A DNA stretch of 64,000 nt from Flavobacterium suaedae (GTDB taxonomy: Bacteria > Bacteroidota > Bacteroidia > Flavobacteriales > Flavobacteriaceae), in the NCBI RefSeq assembly GCF_014642915.1, contig NZ_BMJE01000004.1, positions 1-64,000 on the forward strand, written 5' to 3'. The position numbers were made by a program, and so were the translations under genes. The first letter of the stretch is position 1; each line of letters opens with the position of its first letter. Under the pieces are notes generated by a model that was not told the origin of the DNA, did not search any database, and worked only from the letters and a program-made list of their open reading frames with translations. Positions 1 through 8,481 of the stretch are shown piece after piece.

Positions 1-1
1 C

Positions 2-109
2 GGTGAGGGTTACGGTGAGAAGGAACCGGCTGTGGATTGTGCGCCGAATTGTACTGAAGAGCAACATGCGCAAAACAGAAGATCGGAGTTTATTATTGTA
101 AAGCAGTAA
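2..109 (+). CDS. OmpA-family protein, C-terminal end only
   Basis: An open frame enters from the left edge of the window and stops at TAA. The last 35 residues are visible and end in QNRRSEFIIVKQ, which matches the closing strand of an OmpA-like peptidoglycan-binding domain, where the NRR motif precedes a final beta strand. A short Cys-containing stretch (DCAPNCTEEQHAQ) just before it resembles the insertions seen in Bacteroidetes OmpA/PD40 proteins. The rest of the gene is outside the window, so full architecture is unknown. A terminator follows at 147-172, and the neighbouring gene is convergent. Confidence 0.6.
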   Translation, partial: GEGYGEKEPAVDCAPNCTEEQHAQNRRSEFIIVKQ

Positions 110-140
110 TGAAACATAGCTTTAAAGTATAAAGCATATA

Positions 141-172
141 AAAAAGTCCCGCTCAGTGAGCGGGATTTTTTT
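141..172. terminator. Bidirectional intrinsic terminator
   Basis: The perfect inverted repeat tcccgctca/tgagcggga (147-165) is preceded by an A run and followed by a T run. It separates the convergent OmpA-family gene and the DUF3078 gene and can serve both strands. Confidence 0.8.
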
Positions 173-212
173 ATACATGATATTTATATTTATTCTCTTA
201 TAAAGCTATCTC

Positions 213-1097
213 TTAAAAACCATAGTTAGCAGCTACACCAAATACCTGACGTATCTGGAAGCCTTGGTAAGCATTATCATCATATATAGTTTGGAAAGAC
301 AGGTTTGTGGTTAAATAACGATTGATTTTCATTACTATGTTTAGCTGATAATCAATATCTACATTTTGAGGATCTTCTAAGTAGTTAGAATAAAGGTTTA
401 AAATATTCTCAAAGGAAACATTTGCAATAACATCCAGCTTATAGTATGCTGATGCATTAAAACCAAGCTCATATCGCATTGACTCCCCTTCTTTAACCCC
501 GAAATAGGCTTCATCAGGTAATGTAAATGATTTATCTACTAAAGTAATTTTTGAAGTAGCGGGAGAAAGGTTGAATTTTAAATTCTCATCTTTTTTATAC
601 AGCATACCGGGACCTACTAATATATAACCCGGAGAAAGGAAATTTGTATATTCTTCACGAACTTCCGCACCGTTTTCGTCCTTGTCGTAATTATATCCTT
701 TCGTAAACTGCGTTTTAAAATTAAGAAATGCCGAATAAGACCAACGCTCGGTAGCTTTTTTGCCCACTACAGAGTTTATCTCTAACCTGTCGTCGGTTTT
801 CTTTGCAAAAGAGCTTGTACGCGTTTTTACAATACCGTAGGACGCGATAAACTTGTTATCCCATGTCCAGTCTCCTTTCGCATAATTAATGTCGTAATTA
901 AGTCCTGCGCTGCCCGAAATGTTATTTTCACCACCGGCAAGCCAGTTATCGAATGTAGATTGATTGAACAGGAAAGAAGCATTTCCTTTTTTCTTCCAGG
1001 GACCAATAGTATCATTATCCGCTTTTGCTTCATTATCCTGTGCATTAGCTGTCAGGATAGTTAAGCTTGAAAATAATAGTAAGAATTTGTTTTTCAT
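213..1097 (-). CDS. DUF3078 family outer-membrane beta-barrel-like protein
   Basis: The 294-residue protein has a cleavable signal peptide (about residues 1-19, ending TANAQ). An aromatic, alternating beta-strand pattern follows, with the phrases NQSTFDNWLAGGENN and DNKFIASYGIVKT that are characteristic of DUF3078. It also ends on an aromatic residue after a strand (VFGVAANYGF), as porin-like outer-membrane barrels do. Its exact function is unknown. It lies at the downstream end of the suf/DUF2480 gene string, an arrangement common in Flavobacteriaceae, but it is separated from DUF2480 by 65 bp and may have its own promoter. The family call is confident; placement as a membrane barrel is inference. 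Confidence 0.85.
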   Translation of the reverse strand: MKNKFLLLFSSLTILTANAQDNEAKADNDTIGPWKKKGNASFLFNQSTFDNWLAGGENNISGSAGLNYDINYAKGDWTWDNKFIASYGIVKTRTSSFAKKTDDRLEINSVVGKKATERWSYSAFLNFKTQFTKGYNYDKDENGAEVREEYTNFLSPGYILVGPGMLYKKDENLKFNLSPATSKITLVDKSFTLPDEAYFGVKEGESMRYELGFNASAYYKLDVIANVSFENILNLYSNYLEDPQNVDIDYQLNIVMKINRYLTTNLSFQTIYDDNAYQGFQIRQVFGVAANYGF

Positions 1098-1162
1098 ATT
1101 TTTACTGTTTGCTGCAAATATAGCTATTTAACCGATTTTGCAACGAAACAGTTATGAAAGAC

Positions 1163-1678
1163 CTAACGCTTCTTTTTATACAACGGTACAGATGAACATG
1201 CTTCGCCGAACATTAAACTTTTAGCAACAGGCATTAGTTTATTTACCGCCATTACATACGCCTGCTCAGGTACAGGTTTACGCGAACAGCCTTTTACAAT
1301 AACAGGCTTATCAGCATACTGTGTATAATCCAGTTTTTGCAGCGTTTGTTGGTAAAGCTGAATATCAATATCATTAATAGTTCCTTGTACTATTAATTTC
1401 GCATAGGGCTGTAAGTAAATTGTAACTAACATATATGCCCATGCCGGCACTATGGCATCGGTACTGCAATGCAGTGCTACAAATTTATCTTGATATTGTT
1501 CCCAGTTATAGTCTTTTAAGGCTTGGCGAAAGTCTTTTTCGCGCAGTACAAAACCTTCTAAAAGCCATTGTGATATATCTAATGCTACGCGTTCCCCTTC
1601 TTGGTAATAATCTTCTAAATCAAATACCTGAAGTACGCTGTTAGCGACTCTGTTTACTATTTCTTTTTCCTGCTCCAT
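1163..1678 (-). CDS. DUF2480 family protein
   Basis: A 171-residue soluble protein without signal peptide or membrane segment. It carries the DUF2480 signature: an N-terminal NRVANS segment, the ALDISQWLLEGFVLREKDFR block and a central CSTDAIVPAWAYML stretch. A conserved GCSRKPVP motif lies near the C terminus. The family is confined to Bacteroidetes and habitually sits beside SufE and SufT-like genes, which suggests a link to Fe-S or cysteine metabolism, but no activity is established. A hairpin terminator (1745-1772) lies between it and the upstream SufT-like gene, so it is probably transcribed separately or by read-through. Confidence 0.85.
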   Translation of the reverse strand: MEQEKEIVNRVANSVLQVFDLEDYYQEGERVALDISQWLLEGFVLREKDFRQALKDYNWEQYQDKFVALHCSTDAIVPAWAYMLVTIYLQPYAKLIVQGTINDIDIQLYQQTLQKLDYTQYADKPVIVKGCSRKPVPEQAYVMAVNKLMPVAKSLMFGEACSSVPLYKKKR

Positions 1679-1740
1679 AAACTTTCTTCTTTCTTTAATT
1701 AAGAATTAAACAAAATTACTACATTTTTCAATGACAGCTA

Positions 1741-1774
1741 AATAAAAACCTCTTGCTTTCACAAGAGGTTTTCT
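1741..1774 (-). terminator. Intrinsic terminator after the sufS-sufE-sufT string
   Basis: The stem aaaacctcttg / caagaggtttt (1745-1755 and 1762-1772, six-base loop) is followed on the minus strand by TTTTATT. It lies 24 bases past the stop of the SufT-like gene. Confidence 0.75.
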
Positions 1775-1796
1775 ATTCTTTATCTGCTGAAAATGA

Positions 1797-2120
1797 TTAT
1801 AACATTCCCAGTTCCAGTTTTGCTTCTTCACTCATTAAGTCGCGTGTCCAAGGCGGATCGAAAGTAATTTCAACCTCAGCATCTTTTACACCTTCTATAT
1901 TTTTAACCTTATCCTGTACTTCCTGTGGTAAACTTTCGGCAACAGGGCAGTTTGGCGATGTAAGTGTCATTAATATTTTTACCTCATTATCGGTATTTAC
2001 CATTACATCGTAAATTAATCCCAGTTCGTAAATATCAACGGGAATTTCCGGGTCATATATTGTTTTAAGCACTTTTACAATTTCTTCTCCCAGTTTTGCT
2101 GTATCTATTTGAGCATCCAT
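1797..2120 (-). CDS. SufT-like Fe-S assembly protein (DUF59/MIP18 family)
   Basis: A 107-residue protein with the DUF59 layout: an N-terminal helix (GEEIVKVLKTIYDPEIPVDI), then YELGLIYDV and a strand pair, then LTSPNCPVAESLPQEV carrying the conserved Cys. The DPEIPVDIYELGLIY block is diagnostic of the SufT/MIP18/PaaD superfamily, which assists maturation or delivery of Fe-S clusters. Five bases separate it from SufE, so the two are translationally close and presumably co-transcribed. The role in SUF is inferred from family and neighbours. Confidence 0.88.
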   Translation of the reverse strand: MDAQIDTAKLGEEIVKVLKTIYDPEIPVDIYELGLIYDVMVNTDNEVKILMTLTSPNCPVAESLPQEVQDKVKNIEGVKDAEVEITFDPPWTRDLMSEEAKLELGML

Positions 2121-2125
2121 AATAT

Positions 2126-2545
2126 TTAGTTTTTTGCCTGGAATGCCAGGGCATACATTTTAATCTGTTTTACCATAGAAACCAACCCGTTTGCCCTAGT
2201 AGGCGAAAGGTGTTCTTTTAAACCTATTTCATCTATAAAAGCAGTATCTGCCTGTAGTATCGCTTCTGGGCTTTGGTTAGAAAATACCCTTATAAGTATG
2301 GCAATAATACCTTTGGTTAAAATAGCGTCGCTATCTGCCGTAAAAACTACTTTGCCGTCCTTTTCCTCACCGTGCAGCCAAACCTTGCTCTGGCAGCCTT
2401 TAATAATGTTCTCGTCGGTTTTATACTGTTCATCAACAAGTGGTAACGTTTTACCTAAGTCTATTACATATTGGTAACGCTCATCCCACTCTTCAAACAT
2501 TGCAAATTCATCTACTATTTCTTCCTGTATTGCTTTTATTTCCAT
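2126..2545 (-). CDS. sufE: SufE, sulfur acceptor for SufS
   Basis: A 139-residue SufE-family protein. It accepts persulfide sulfur from the cysteine desulfurase SufS and passes it to SufB. The active-site Cys is C51 in the family motif IIKGCQSKVWLHG. The flanking segments (DERYQYVIDLGKTLP before and ADSDAILTKGIIAILIRVFS after) match the fold well and the length is typical. It sits between a lipoprotein gene (6 bp upstream) and the SufT-like gene (5 bp downstream) in a tight leftward string headed by sufS. Confidence 0.93.
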   Translation of the reverse strand: MEIKAIQEEIVDEFAMFEEWDERYQYVIDLGKTLPLVDEQYKTDENIIKGCQSKVWLHGEEKDGKVVFTADSDAILTKGIIAILIRVFSNQSPEAILQADTAFIDEIGLKEHLSPTRANGLVSMVKQIKMYALAFQAKN

Positions 2546-2551
2546 GTATAC

Positions 2552-2995
2552 TTATTTCTCTTTCAATGCCGAAACTTCCAATATTTTTTCAACCAGTGGT
2601 TGTAATGCCTCCGGTGGGTTACCATGGTCAAAAGTATGACTATGGTATGTTCTGTCTTTAGTAATTACTTTTAATCCCGCAGCCAAAGCAGCATCAACTT
2701 GGTGTTTAGTGCTTGGCGGCGCTATTGTATTCAGTTTTTTATAATCTATTTTGCTGAGCATTTTTAGTATGCTGTTCCAATCCTTTTTGGGTAGTACAGT
2801 AGTAATTGCTTTGTTAACATTGTTTTCGTTTAGGGTAATTACCGTATCCTGTTTTACAATTACTTTTTTATACGTACCACGCGTAACAGCTTCATACTCC
2901 AGTGCAACATCGGCACTTTGCTTTTTTAACGCTGTAGAAGCACAGCCTGTAGCGAATAATACAACAACAGCCAATAAAGGCAAAAATTTCTTCAT
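2552..2995 (-). CDS. Small lipoprotein in the suf gene string
   Basis: A 147-residue protein with a lipoprotein signal peptide: a KK n-region, a hydrophobic core and the lipobox ATGC with Cys at residue 18. The mature part is soluble, contains no motif tied to catalysis, and ends in PPEALQPLVEKILEVSALKEK. Similar short lipoproteins are regularly found between sufS and sufE in Flavobacteriaceae, but I know of no function. It is 58 bp downstream of sufS and 6 bp upstream of sufE, so it is likely co-expressed. An Fe-S role for an exported protein would be surprising; it may simply ride in the operon. Confidence 0.7.
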   Translation of the reverse strand: MKKFLPLLAVVVLFATGCASTALKKQSADVALEYEAVTRGTYKKVIVKQDTVITLNENNVNKAITTVLPKKDWNSILKMLSKIDYKKLNTIAPPSTKHQVDAALAAGLKVITKDRTYHSHTFDHGNPPEALQPLVEKILEVSALKEK

Positions 2996-3053
2996 AGTTA
3001 TACAGCTTACTGCATTTATAGTTTTATATAAAAGTACAATTTTTGACCGACTC

Positions 3054-4268
3054 CTAGCTTAACATTCGCTTAGCTTTAACAACTGCCTCCACAAGTGCAT
3101 TAATCTCTTCTTTAGTGTTATAGAAAGAGAATGAAGCTCTTACCGTACCCGGAACATCAAAAAAGTCCATTACGGGTTGTGTACAGTGGTGACCAGTACG
3201 TACGGCTATACCCATCTTGTCTACAATCGCTCCAATGTCATATGGGTGTATCCCTTCGATATTAAATGATATTACTGATGTTTTATGTTGAGCTGTACCG
3301 AAGATTTTTAAACCTTCTATTTCCTGTAATTTTTGCGTACCGTATTCCAGCAGTTCCTGCTCATACGCCTGTATGTTATCCAGCCCTATGCTGTTCAGGT
3401 AATCTATAGCGGTGCCCATTACAATACCTCCTTCAATATTGGGTGTTCCTGCTTCAAATTTATGAGGCAGTTCGGCGTAAGTGGTTTTTTCGAAGGTAAC
3501 TTCTTTAATCATCTCGCCACCACCTTGGTAGGGTGGTAATTTATTTAACCACTCTTCTTTACCGTATAGTATTCCGCTACCTGTAGGACCACATGCCTTA
3601 TGCCCCGAAAACGTATAAAAATCACAGTCTAACTCCTGCATATCTATATGCAGGTGTGGTGCCGATTGCGCTCCGTCAATGATAACAGCTGCTCCTACAC
3701 TGTGTGCTTTATCAATAATATGTTTTACAGGGTTTATAGTCCCCAGTGAATTCGATATGTGGTTTACCGCTATTATTTTAACTTTATTAGATAGTAGTTT
3801 TTCAAACTCCTCCATAATCAGTTCTCCCTTTTCATTCATAGGGATAACCAGTAACTCCGCCCCTACTCTTTCGCAAAGCATTTGCCACGGCACTATGTTG
3901 CTGTGGTGTTCCATTGCCGAAATCATAACCGCATCGCCCTCTTTCACAAATTGTGAAAATCCGCTTGCTACAAGGTTTATACCATAAGTAGTACCTGTAG
4001 TAAACAGTACTTCGTGGCTATGCTTGGCATTAATATGCTTTTGTATTTTTTTTCTGGAAATTTCGTAAGCATCAGTAGCTAACTGGCTAAGCGTGTGTAC
4101 CCCTCTGTGAATGTTAGCGTTTATAGTTTCGTAATAATCAGCAATAGCATCAATAACCACCTGTGGTTTTTGCGATGTTGCTGCATTATCAAAATATACT
4201 AACGGTTTTCCGTTTACTTTTTGGTGAAGTATCGGGAAATCGGCTCTTACTTTATTTATATCAAGCAT
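3054..4268 (-). CDS. sufS: SufS cysteine desulfurase
   Basis: A PLP-dependent cysteine desulfurase (404 residues) that supplies sulfur to the SUF machinery. The PLP-binding Lys is about K224 in TFSGHKACGPTG, and the catalytic Cys is about C362 in VRTGHHCTQP, the class II (SufS/CsdA) arrangement. Substrate-binding features include ATSQKP and RGVHTLSQ. The frame stays open 13 codons further upstream, but MLDINKVRADFPIL is the usual family N terminus, so the start is placed at 4268. It heads the distal half of a split suf locus; a TAnnTTTG box (TAACTTTG, minus strand 4336-4343) suggests its own promoter, divergent from hmuT. Confidence 0.95.
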   Translation of the reverse strand: MLDINKVRADFPILHQKVNGKPLVYFDNAATSQKPQVVIDAIADYYETINANIHRGVHTLSQLATDAYEISRKKIQKHINAKHSHEVLFTTGTTYGINLVASGFSQFVKEGDAVMISAMEHHSNIVPWQMLCERVGAELLVIPMNEKGELIMEEFEKLLSNKVKIIAVNHISNSLGTINPVKHIIDKAHSVGAAVIIDGAQSAPHLHIDMQELDCDFYTFSGHKACGPTGSGILYGKEEWLNKLPPYQGGGEMIKEVTFEKTTYAELPHKFEAGTPNIEGGIVMGTAIDYLNSIGLDNIQAYEQELLEYGTQKLQEIEGLKIFGTAQHKTSVISFNIEGIHPYDIGAIVDKMGIAVRTGHHCTQPVMDFFDVPGTVRASFSFYNTKEEINALVEAVVKAKRMLS

Positions 4269-4335
4269 TGCTCTTATCTCTGTATTATTAATTCCTTTAC
4301 AGGGCAAAACATACCCTCATCTGCATTTTAAGTTG

Positions 4336-4343
4336 CAAAGTTA
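4336..4343 (-). promoter_or_regulatory. Likely -7 box of the sufS promoter
   Basis: TAACTTTG followed by C on the minus strand fits the Bacteroidetes TAnnTTTG element and lies about 70 bases before the sufS start. No clear TTG -33 element was found at the expected distance. Confidence 0.5.
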
Positions 4344-4424
4344 AGGCATGTTTTTGTAATAACCTTTTTTTGAGTGGGTTTTAGGGCTAAAACAAAACCC
4401 AATTTTAGCATCTTATTTTTTCTC

Positions 4425-4449
4425 ATTCTAAATAAAATCAATAGATTTG
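4425..4449 (+). promoter_or_regulatory. hmuT promoter with candidate iron-responsive operator
   Basis: TAGATTTG (4442-4449) is a good -7 box ahead of hmuT. Immediately upstream is ATTCTAAATAAAA (4425-4437), a 13-base word repeated exactly at 13674-13686 in front of the heme receptor gene. Its position over the promoter and its sharing by two heme-uptake operons suggest a repressor site, probably Fur-type. This is inference. Confidence 0.45.
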
Positions 4450-4488
4450 CATCAATTTAGATTTATTAAAAATAACAAATCGCTACCA

Positions 4489-5382
4489 ATGAATCATATA
4501 GCCAAATTTTCCCTGATTGCCTTTTTAGCTTTCGCAATTATTTCTTGTAAGAAAGAACAAAAAACAACCGAAGAAGAAGCTGCTACTGCAACTGATTCTG
4601 TTGCACAAACCGAATCTCCTAAAATTGTTACCCTTAGCGGTGCCATTACCGAAATAGTAAGCGCACTTGGGCACGAAAGTGATATAGTGGGGGTAGATGT
4701 AACCAGTACTTACCCGGAAGGCATTAAAGAGTCGGCGCAGGATTTAGGGCATTCCAGCAAAATATCAATAGAGGCTGTAATGGCACTACAACCAACCCTA
4801 ATACTGGGCAGTAACGAAGATATTAGCCCTGAACTAAAAGAAAAAATAGAGCTTTCGGGTACTAAAGCACACTTTTTTGACCAAGAGTACACACCGGAAG
4901 GAACTAAAACACTTATAGGGCAGATTGCTACTGTTTTACAGAGTGACAACGCACAAAAACTACAGGATAAAATTGATGCTGACTTAGCAAAAGTTAAGGA
5001 GCTTGATAAAACACAAAAGGTGCTGTTTATATATGCCCGTGGCGCAGGAATGATGATGGTAGGCGGAATAAATACGCCTGTTAACGAAGTGATTACGCTG
5101 GCAGGTGCTGAAAATGCAGTAGAAGACATAGACGGTTACAAACCACTAACACCAGAAGCACTTATAAAAGCAAACCCTGATGTTATCCTGATGTTCCACT
5201 CAGGTTTAGCAAGCCTTAACGGCGAAGAGGGTGTATTAAAAATACAAGGCATAGAAAAAACCAATGCCGGAAAAAACAAAAACATTATCGCTATGGATGG
5301 CGCACTGCTTGCAGGTTTTGGGCCACGCCTTGGTGAAGCAACCCTTCAACTGAATAAAAAGTTGAGAGCGAATGCAAAATAA
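4489..5382 (+). CDS. hmuT: Heme ABC transporter substrate-binding lipoprotein (HmuT/BtuF-like)
   Basis: A class III periplasmic binding protein (297 residues) that would capture heme and hand it to the HmuUV permease. The lipobox IISC places the acylated Cys at residue 20, after an 18-residue hydrophobic signal. The family signature follows: VTLSGAITEIVSALGHESDIVGVD, then ALQPTLILGSNE, and a long linking helix (DNAQKLQDKIDADL). Translation could begin 14 codons earlier, but MNHIAKFSLIAF gives a proper lipoprotein signal, so 4489 is chosen. It overlaps the permease gene by 11 bases. Heme as substrate is inferred from the neighbouring hmuS, hmuY and hmuR. Confidence 0.88.
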   Translation: MNHIAKFSLIAFLAFAIISCKKEQKTTEEEAATATDSVAQTESPKIVTLSGAITEIVSALGHESDIVGVDVTSTYPEGIKESAQDLGHSSKISIEAVMALQPTLILGSNEDISPELKEKIELSGTKAHFFDQEYTPEGTKTLIGQIATVLQSDNAQKLQDKIDADLAKVKELDKTQKVLFIYARGAGMMMVGGINTPVNEVITLAGAENAVEDIDGYKPLTPEALIKANPDVILMFHSGLASLNGEEGVLKIQGIEKTNAGKNKNIIAMDGALLAGFGPRLGEATLQLNKKLRANAK

Positions 5383-6406
5383 ACTTTCAATATACATGCT
5401 TACAAGTGTTTTACTGCTGATAGGTTTAGCGGCAATATCACTGTACGTTGGTGTGTATGCTTTTGAAAAGTATTCTTTTACCGAATTAGTAAGAGGTTTA
5501 TTCAGTAATGACGGTACTATTACCGAAAGCGACCGCTTTGTACTGCTTGGGCTACGCTTACCGCGTATTGCTATGGCAATACTTATTGGTAGCGCACTGG
5601 CAGTATCGGGTACGTGCTTGCAGGGTATGTTTAAAAACCCACTTGCCACTCCTGACTTGATTGGTATTACATCAGGGGCATTAATGTTCGCTGCTATTAC
5701 TATAGTATTGGGTAGTTCAATAAAACCTTATATCCCGCAATTATTACACTTTTCATTGCTTAGTATTATGTCTTTTATCGGGGCATTACTCACTATGATA
5801 ATGGTGTACCGCATTTCTACCAATAAGGGTAAAACCAATGTAATAATCATGTTACTTTCGGGGGTTGCCATTACAGCTATGGGGTTTGCAGTAACCGGCT
5901 TTTTAACTTACATATCAGATGATGACCAACTGCGCGATTTAGCCTTTTGGAACTTAGGTAGCCTTAGCGATGCTTCGTGGACTAAAAACGCAATACTGGC
6001 TGTAATTATAACAATATCGTATTTCTTCCTTATCAACAAAGGGAAGGCATTAAATGCCATGATGTTGGGTGAGAAAGATGCCGAGCATTTGGGCATACCT
6101 GTAGAGCGCATTAAAAAGCAAATTGTACTGTTTACCGCACTTATGGTAGGTGCATCGGTAGCCTTTGCAGGAAATATAGGTTTTGTAGGGCTTATAGTGC
6201 CGTATATACTGCGGTTGATATTCAAATCGAATTACAACATTATTCTGCCACTTTCAGCAGTGCTGGGTAGTGTTTTGTTACTCTCTGCCGATACCATAAG
6301 CCGTACTATAGCACCACCTACCGAAGTGCCTATTGGTATACTTACCGCGTTTATGGGTGCACCCATATTCATCATTATACTTATAAAGAATAAAAAATCA
6401 ATGTAG
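5372..6406 (+). CDS. hmuU: Heme ABC transporter permease (FecCD family)
   Basis: A 344-residue inner-membrane permease of the FecCD/BtuC family with around ten hydrophobic segments. Family marks are LRLPRIAMAILIGSALAVSG followed by GMFKNPLATPDLIG, the central LGSLSDASW loop, and GNIGFVGLIVPYILR, which includes the coupling helix that contacts the ATPase. The start overlaps the 3' end of hmuT, so the two are translationally coupled. The ATPase gene follows after 7 bases. Together the genes encode a heme or siderophore importer; heme is favoured by context. Confidence 0.92.
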   Translation: MQNKLSIYMLTSVLLLIGLAAISLYVGVYAFEKYSFTELVRGLFSNDGTITESDRFVLLGLRLPRIAMAILIGSALAVSGTCLQGMFKNPLATPDLIGITSGALMFAAITIVLGSSIKPYIPQLLHFSLLSIMSFIGALLTMIMVYRISTNKGKTNVIIMLLSGVAITAMGFAVTGFLTYISDDDQLRDLAFWNLGSLSDASWTKNAILAVIITISYFFLINKGKALNAMMLGEKDAEHLGIPVERIKKQIVLFTALMVGASVAFAGNIGFVGLIVPYILRLIFKSNYNIILPLSAVLGSVLLLSADTISRTIAPPTEVPIGILTAFMGAPIFIIILIKNKKSM

Positions 6407-6413
6407 TACGACC

Positions 6414-7190
6414 ATGCTGGAAGCCCACAAAATATCATACGCACAACGAAAGTTTACCATACTGGAAAACATCAACTTTTCGGTAGACTATGGCGAACTT
6501 TTGGTTATTGTAGGTCCTAACGGGGCGGGTAAATCTACCCTTTTAAACCTGTTGGCTAACGAGGTGAAACATAAGGATGAAAGCGTACTGTTTAAAAACA
6601 AAACCTTTGAGCAATGGGACGAAAAAGAACTGGCGCACCATAAAGCCAAATTCTCCCAAAGCAACAACCAGGATATACCCCTATTGGTGAAAGATGTAGT
6701 TATAATGGGGCGTTACCCTTACTTTAATTCTACCCCGCACAAGGAAGATATGGATGCTGTACAAAAAGCCATGGAAGAAACTGATGTGGCACCATTGGCA
6801 CAGCGTAATTACAACTCACTATCGGGTGGAGAAAAGCAAAGGGTTCACTTAGCACGTGTACTGGCGCAATTAGATAATAATGTAGCGCACAGGCTAGTAT
6901 TTCTTGATGAACCGCTTAACAACCTTGATGTGTTACATCAGCACCGCATACTGCACACCATAAAAAACTTTACAGGTCGTGGTAATACCGCTATAATGGT
7001 ATTGCACGACCTTAACCTTGCGGCACAATTTGCCGATAAGGTTTTATTGCTTAAAAACGGAGAAATTGTAAGCCATGGCATACCGGATGAAGTATTTACC
7101 CGCGAAACCATAAGCAAGGCGTACAACTTCCCGTGTATAATTTGCCCTAACCCGGTAAACCAAAACCCATTAATAATTTTCGGAACATAA
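6414..7190 (+). CDS. hmuV: Heme ABC transporter ATP-binding protein
   Basis: A 258-residue ABC ATPase with Walker A GPNGAGKST (residues 34-42), signature LSGGEKQRVHLAR, and Walker B LVFLDEPLNNLD. A switch His lies in MVLHDLNLAAQFAD. The HmuV/FecE subfamily character is clear from the VIMGRYPYFNSTPHKEDMD segment. It powers the HmuU permease. It lies 7 bases after hmuU and 29 bases before hmuS, completing a four-gene operon. Confidence 0.93.
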   Translation: MLEAHKISYAQRKFTILENINFSVDYGELLVIVGPNGAGKSTLLNLLANEVKHKDESVLFKNKTFEQWDEKELAHHKAKFSQSNNQDIPLLVKDVVIMGRYPYFNSTPHKEDMDAVQKAMEETDVAPLAQRNYNSLSGGEKQRVHLARVLAQLDNNVAHRLVFLDEPLNNLDVLHQHRILHTIKNFTGRGNTAIMVLHDLNLAAQFADKVLLLKNGEIVSHGIPDEVFTRETISKAYNFPCIICPNPVNQNPLIIFGT

Positions 7191-7219
7191 ATAATAATCA
7201 TAGCATAATACTTAATAAT

Positions 7220-8257
7220 ATGGATACCACAACAAATAGCCTTAAAGCACAGTGGGGTGAGCTAAAAGCTGAAAACCCGCATTTACGTATACGTAACGCC
7301 GCCGAGCAACTTGGCGTTAGCGAAGCTGAACTTTTAGCAACTCAGATGGGGGATACTGTTACCCGTTTAAACCCTGATTTTGCAAACATACTTACCGATG
7401 TAAAAGAACTTGGTAAAGTAATGGCACTTACACGCAACGAAGAGTGCGTGCACGAACGTAAAGGAATTTACCTTAACCCTGACTTTAGCAGTAAATTTGC
7501 AGGGCTTTTTGTTGGTGAGGACATTGATTTAAGAATATTTTTAATGCATTGGGATAAAGCTTTTGCCGTTGAAGAAAAAACAGAGCGTGGCGACAGAAAA
7601 AGCCTTCAGTTCTTCGGGAAAGATGGTTTAGCTATTCACAAAATATACCTGACACCGGACAGTAACGAAGCGGAATTTGAAAAACTGGTAGCAAAATACA
7701 AATCAGATAACCAAAGCACTGCTGAAACTACTGTAGAAGTTCCGTTTAACGTAGAAGAAAAGCCGGATGAAGATATTGATGTGGCAGGTTTCCGTGATGC
7801 ATGGGTAAACCTTAAAGATACACACGATTTCTTTGCTATGCTTAAGAAATTTGGTGTTACCCGTACGCAGGCATTACGCTTAGCTCCTGAGGGCGAATAT
7901 GCACAAAAAATAGACAAAGAAGGCATTGTAAAAATGCTGGAAGGTGCTGCCGAAAGAAAACTGCCTATTATGGTGTTTACAGGTAACAGAGGTAACATAC
8001 AAATACACACAGGACCGGTGCGTAAAACCATGTGGCACAATGAGTGGTATAATGTTATGGATCCTGACTTTAACATGCACCTGAACATGGATAAAATAGC
8101 CCAAACATGGATAGTACGTAAGCCAACCGAAGACGGTACGGTTACCGCTATTGAAGTGTTTAACGAAATGGGAGAAATTATAGTTCAATTCTTCGGGAAA
8201 AGAAAACCGGGCATACCGGAACTTGAAGAATGGAGAGAGCTTGTTGCTTCATTATAA
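7220..8257 (+). CDS. hmuS: Hemin-degrading/trafficking factor HmuS (HemS/ChuS family)
   Basis: A cytoplasmic 345-residue protein made of two HemS-like repeats (about residues 1-165 and 180-345), the standard size for HemS/HmuS/ChuS. Both repeats carry the family's closing phrase, SLQFFGKDGLAIHKIYL in the first and IIVQFFGKRKPGIPELEEWR in the second. Proteins of this family bind heme delivered by HmuTUV and release iron or pass heme on. The candidate axial His region is around ECVHERKGIYLNPD. It is the last gene of hmuTUVS and is followed by a very long hairpin terminator. Confidence 0.92.
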   Translation: MDTTTNSLKAQWGELKAENPHLRIRNAAEQLGVSEAELLATQMGDTVTRLNPDFANILTDVKELGKVMALTRNEECVHERKGIYLNPDFSSKFAGLFVGEDIDLRIFLMHWDKAFAVEEKTERGDRKSLQFFGKDGLAIHKIYLTPDSNEAEFEKLVAKYKSDNQSTAETTVEVPFNVEEKPDEDIDVAGFRDAWVNLKDTHDFFAMLKKFGVTRTQALRLAPEGEYAQKIDKEGIVKMLEGAAERKLPIMVFTGNRGNIQIHTGPVRKTMWHNEWYNVMDPDFNMHLNMDKIAQTWIVRKPTEDGTVTAIEVFNEMGEIIVQFFGKRKPGIPELEEWRELVASL

Positions 8258-8264
8258 ATTGTGT

Positions 8265-8321
8265 TATATACTTATTAAAAAGCCGCTCCTATTACAGAAG
8301 TGGCTTTTTAATAAGTATATA
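8265..8321 (+). terminator. Long-stem terminator after hmuTUVS
   Basis: The two 23-base arms (8265-8287 and 8299-8321) are complementary at every position apart from one G-U pair, around an 11-base loop. The core is aaaaagccgct / agtggcttttt, giving a T run inside the descending arm. The stem is longer than the other terminators in the window. Confidence 0.8.
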
Positions 8322-8481
8322 TTAATATTGCTTAAAAAAGTTATTAACACAATCTACCATTCTATCTGTATATTTTGGTGATTCTTGGTGTTTTTTGACA
8401 TATTTAAGCTAAGAAAAAATGAGTTATCAACATTCAATAGATTAAAAGCAAATGTAGTAGAAAATTTTACTTGCAAAATAG

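Noticed and set aside
4269..4488. Riboswitch in the sufS-hmuT divergent region
   Set aside because: No conserved aptamer pattern or terminator/antiterminator pair is visible; the region is explained by two promoters and a candidate operator.
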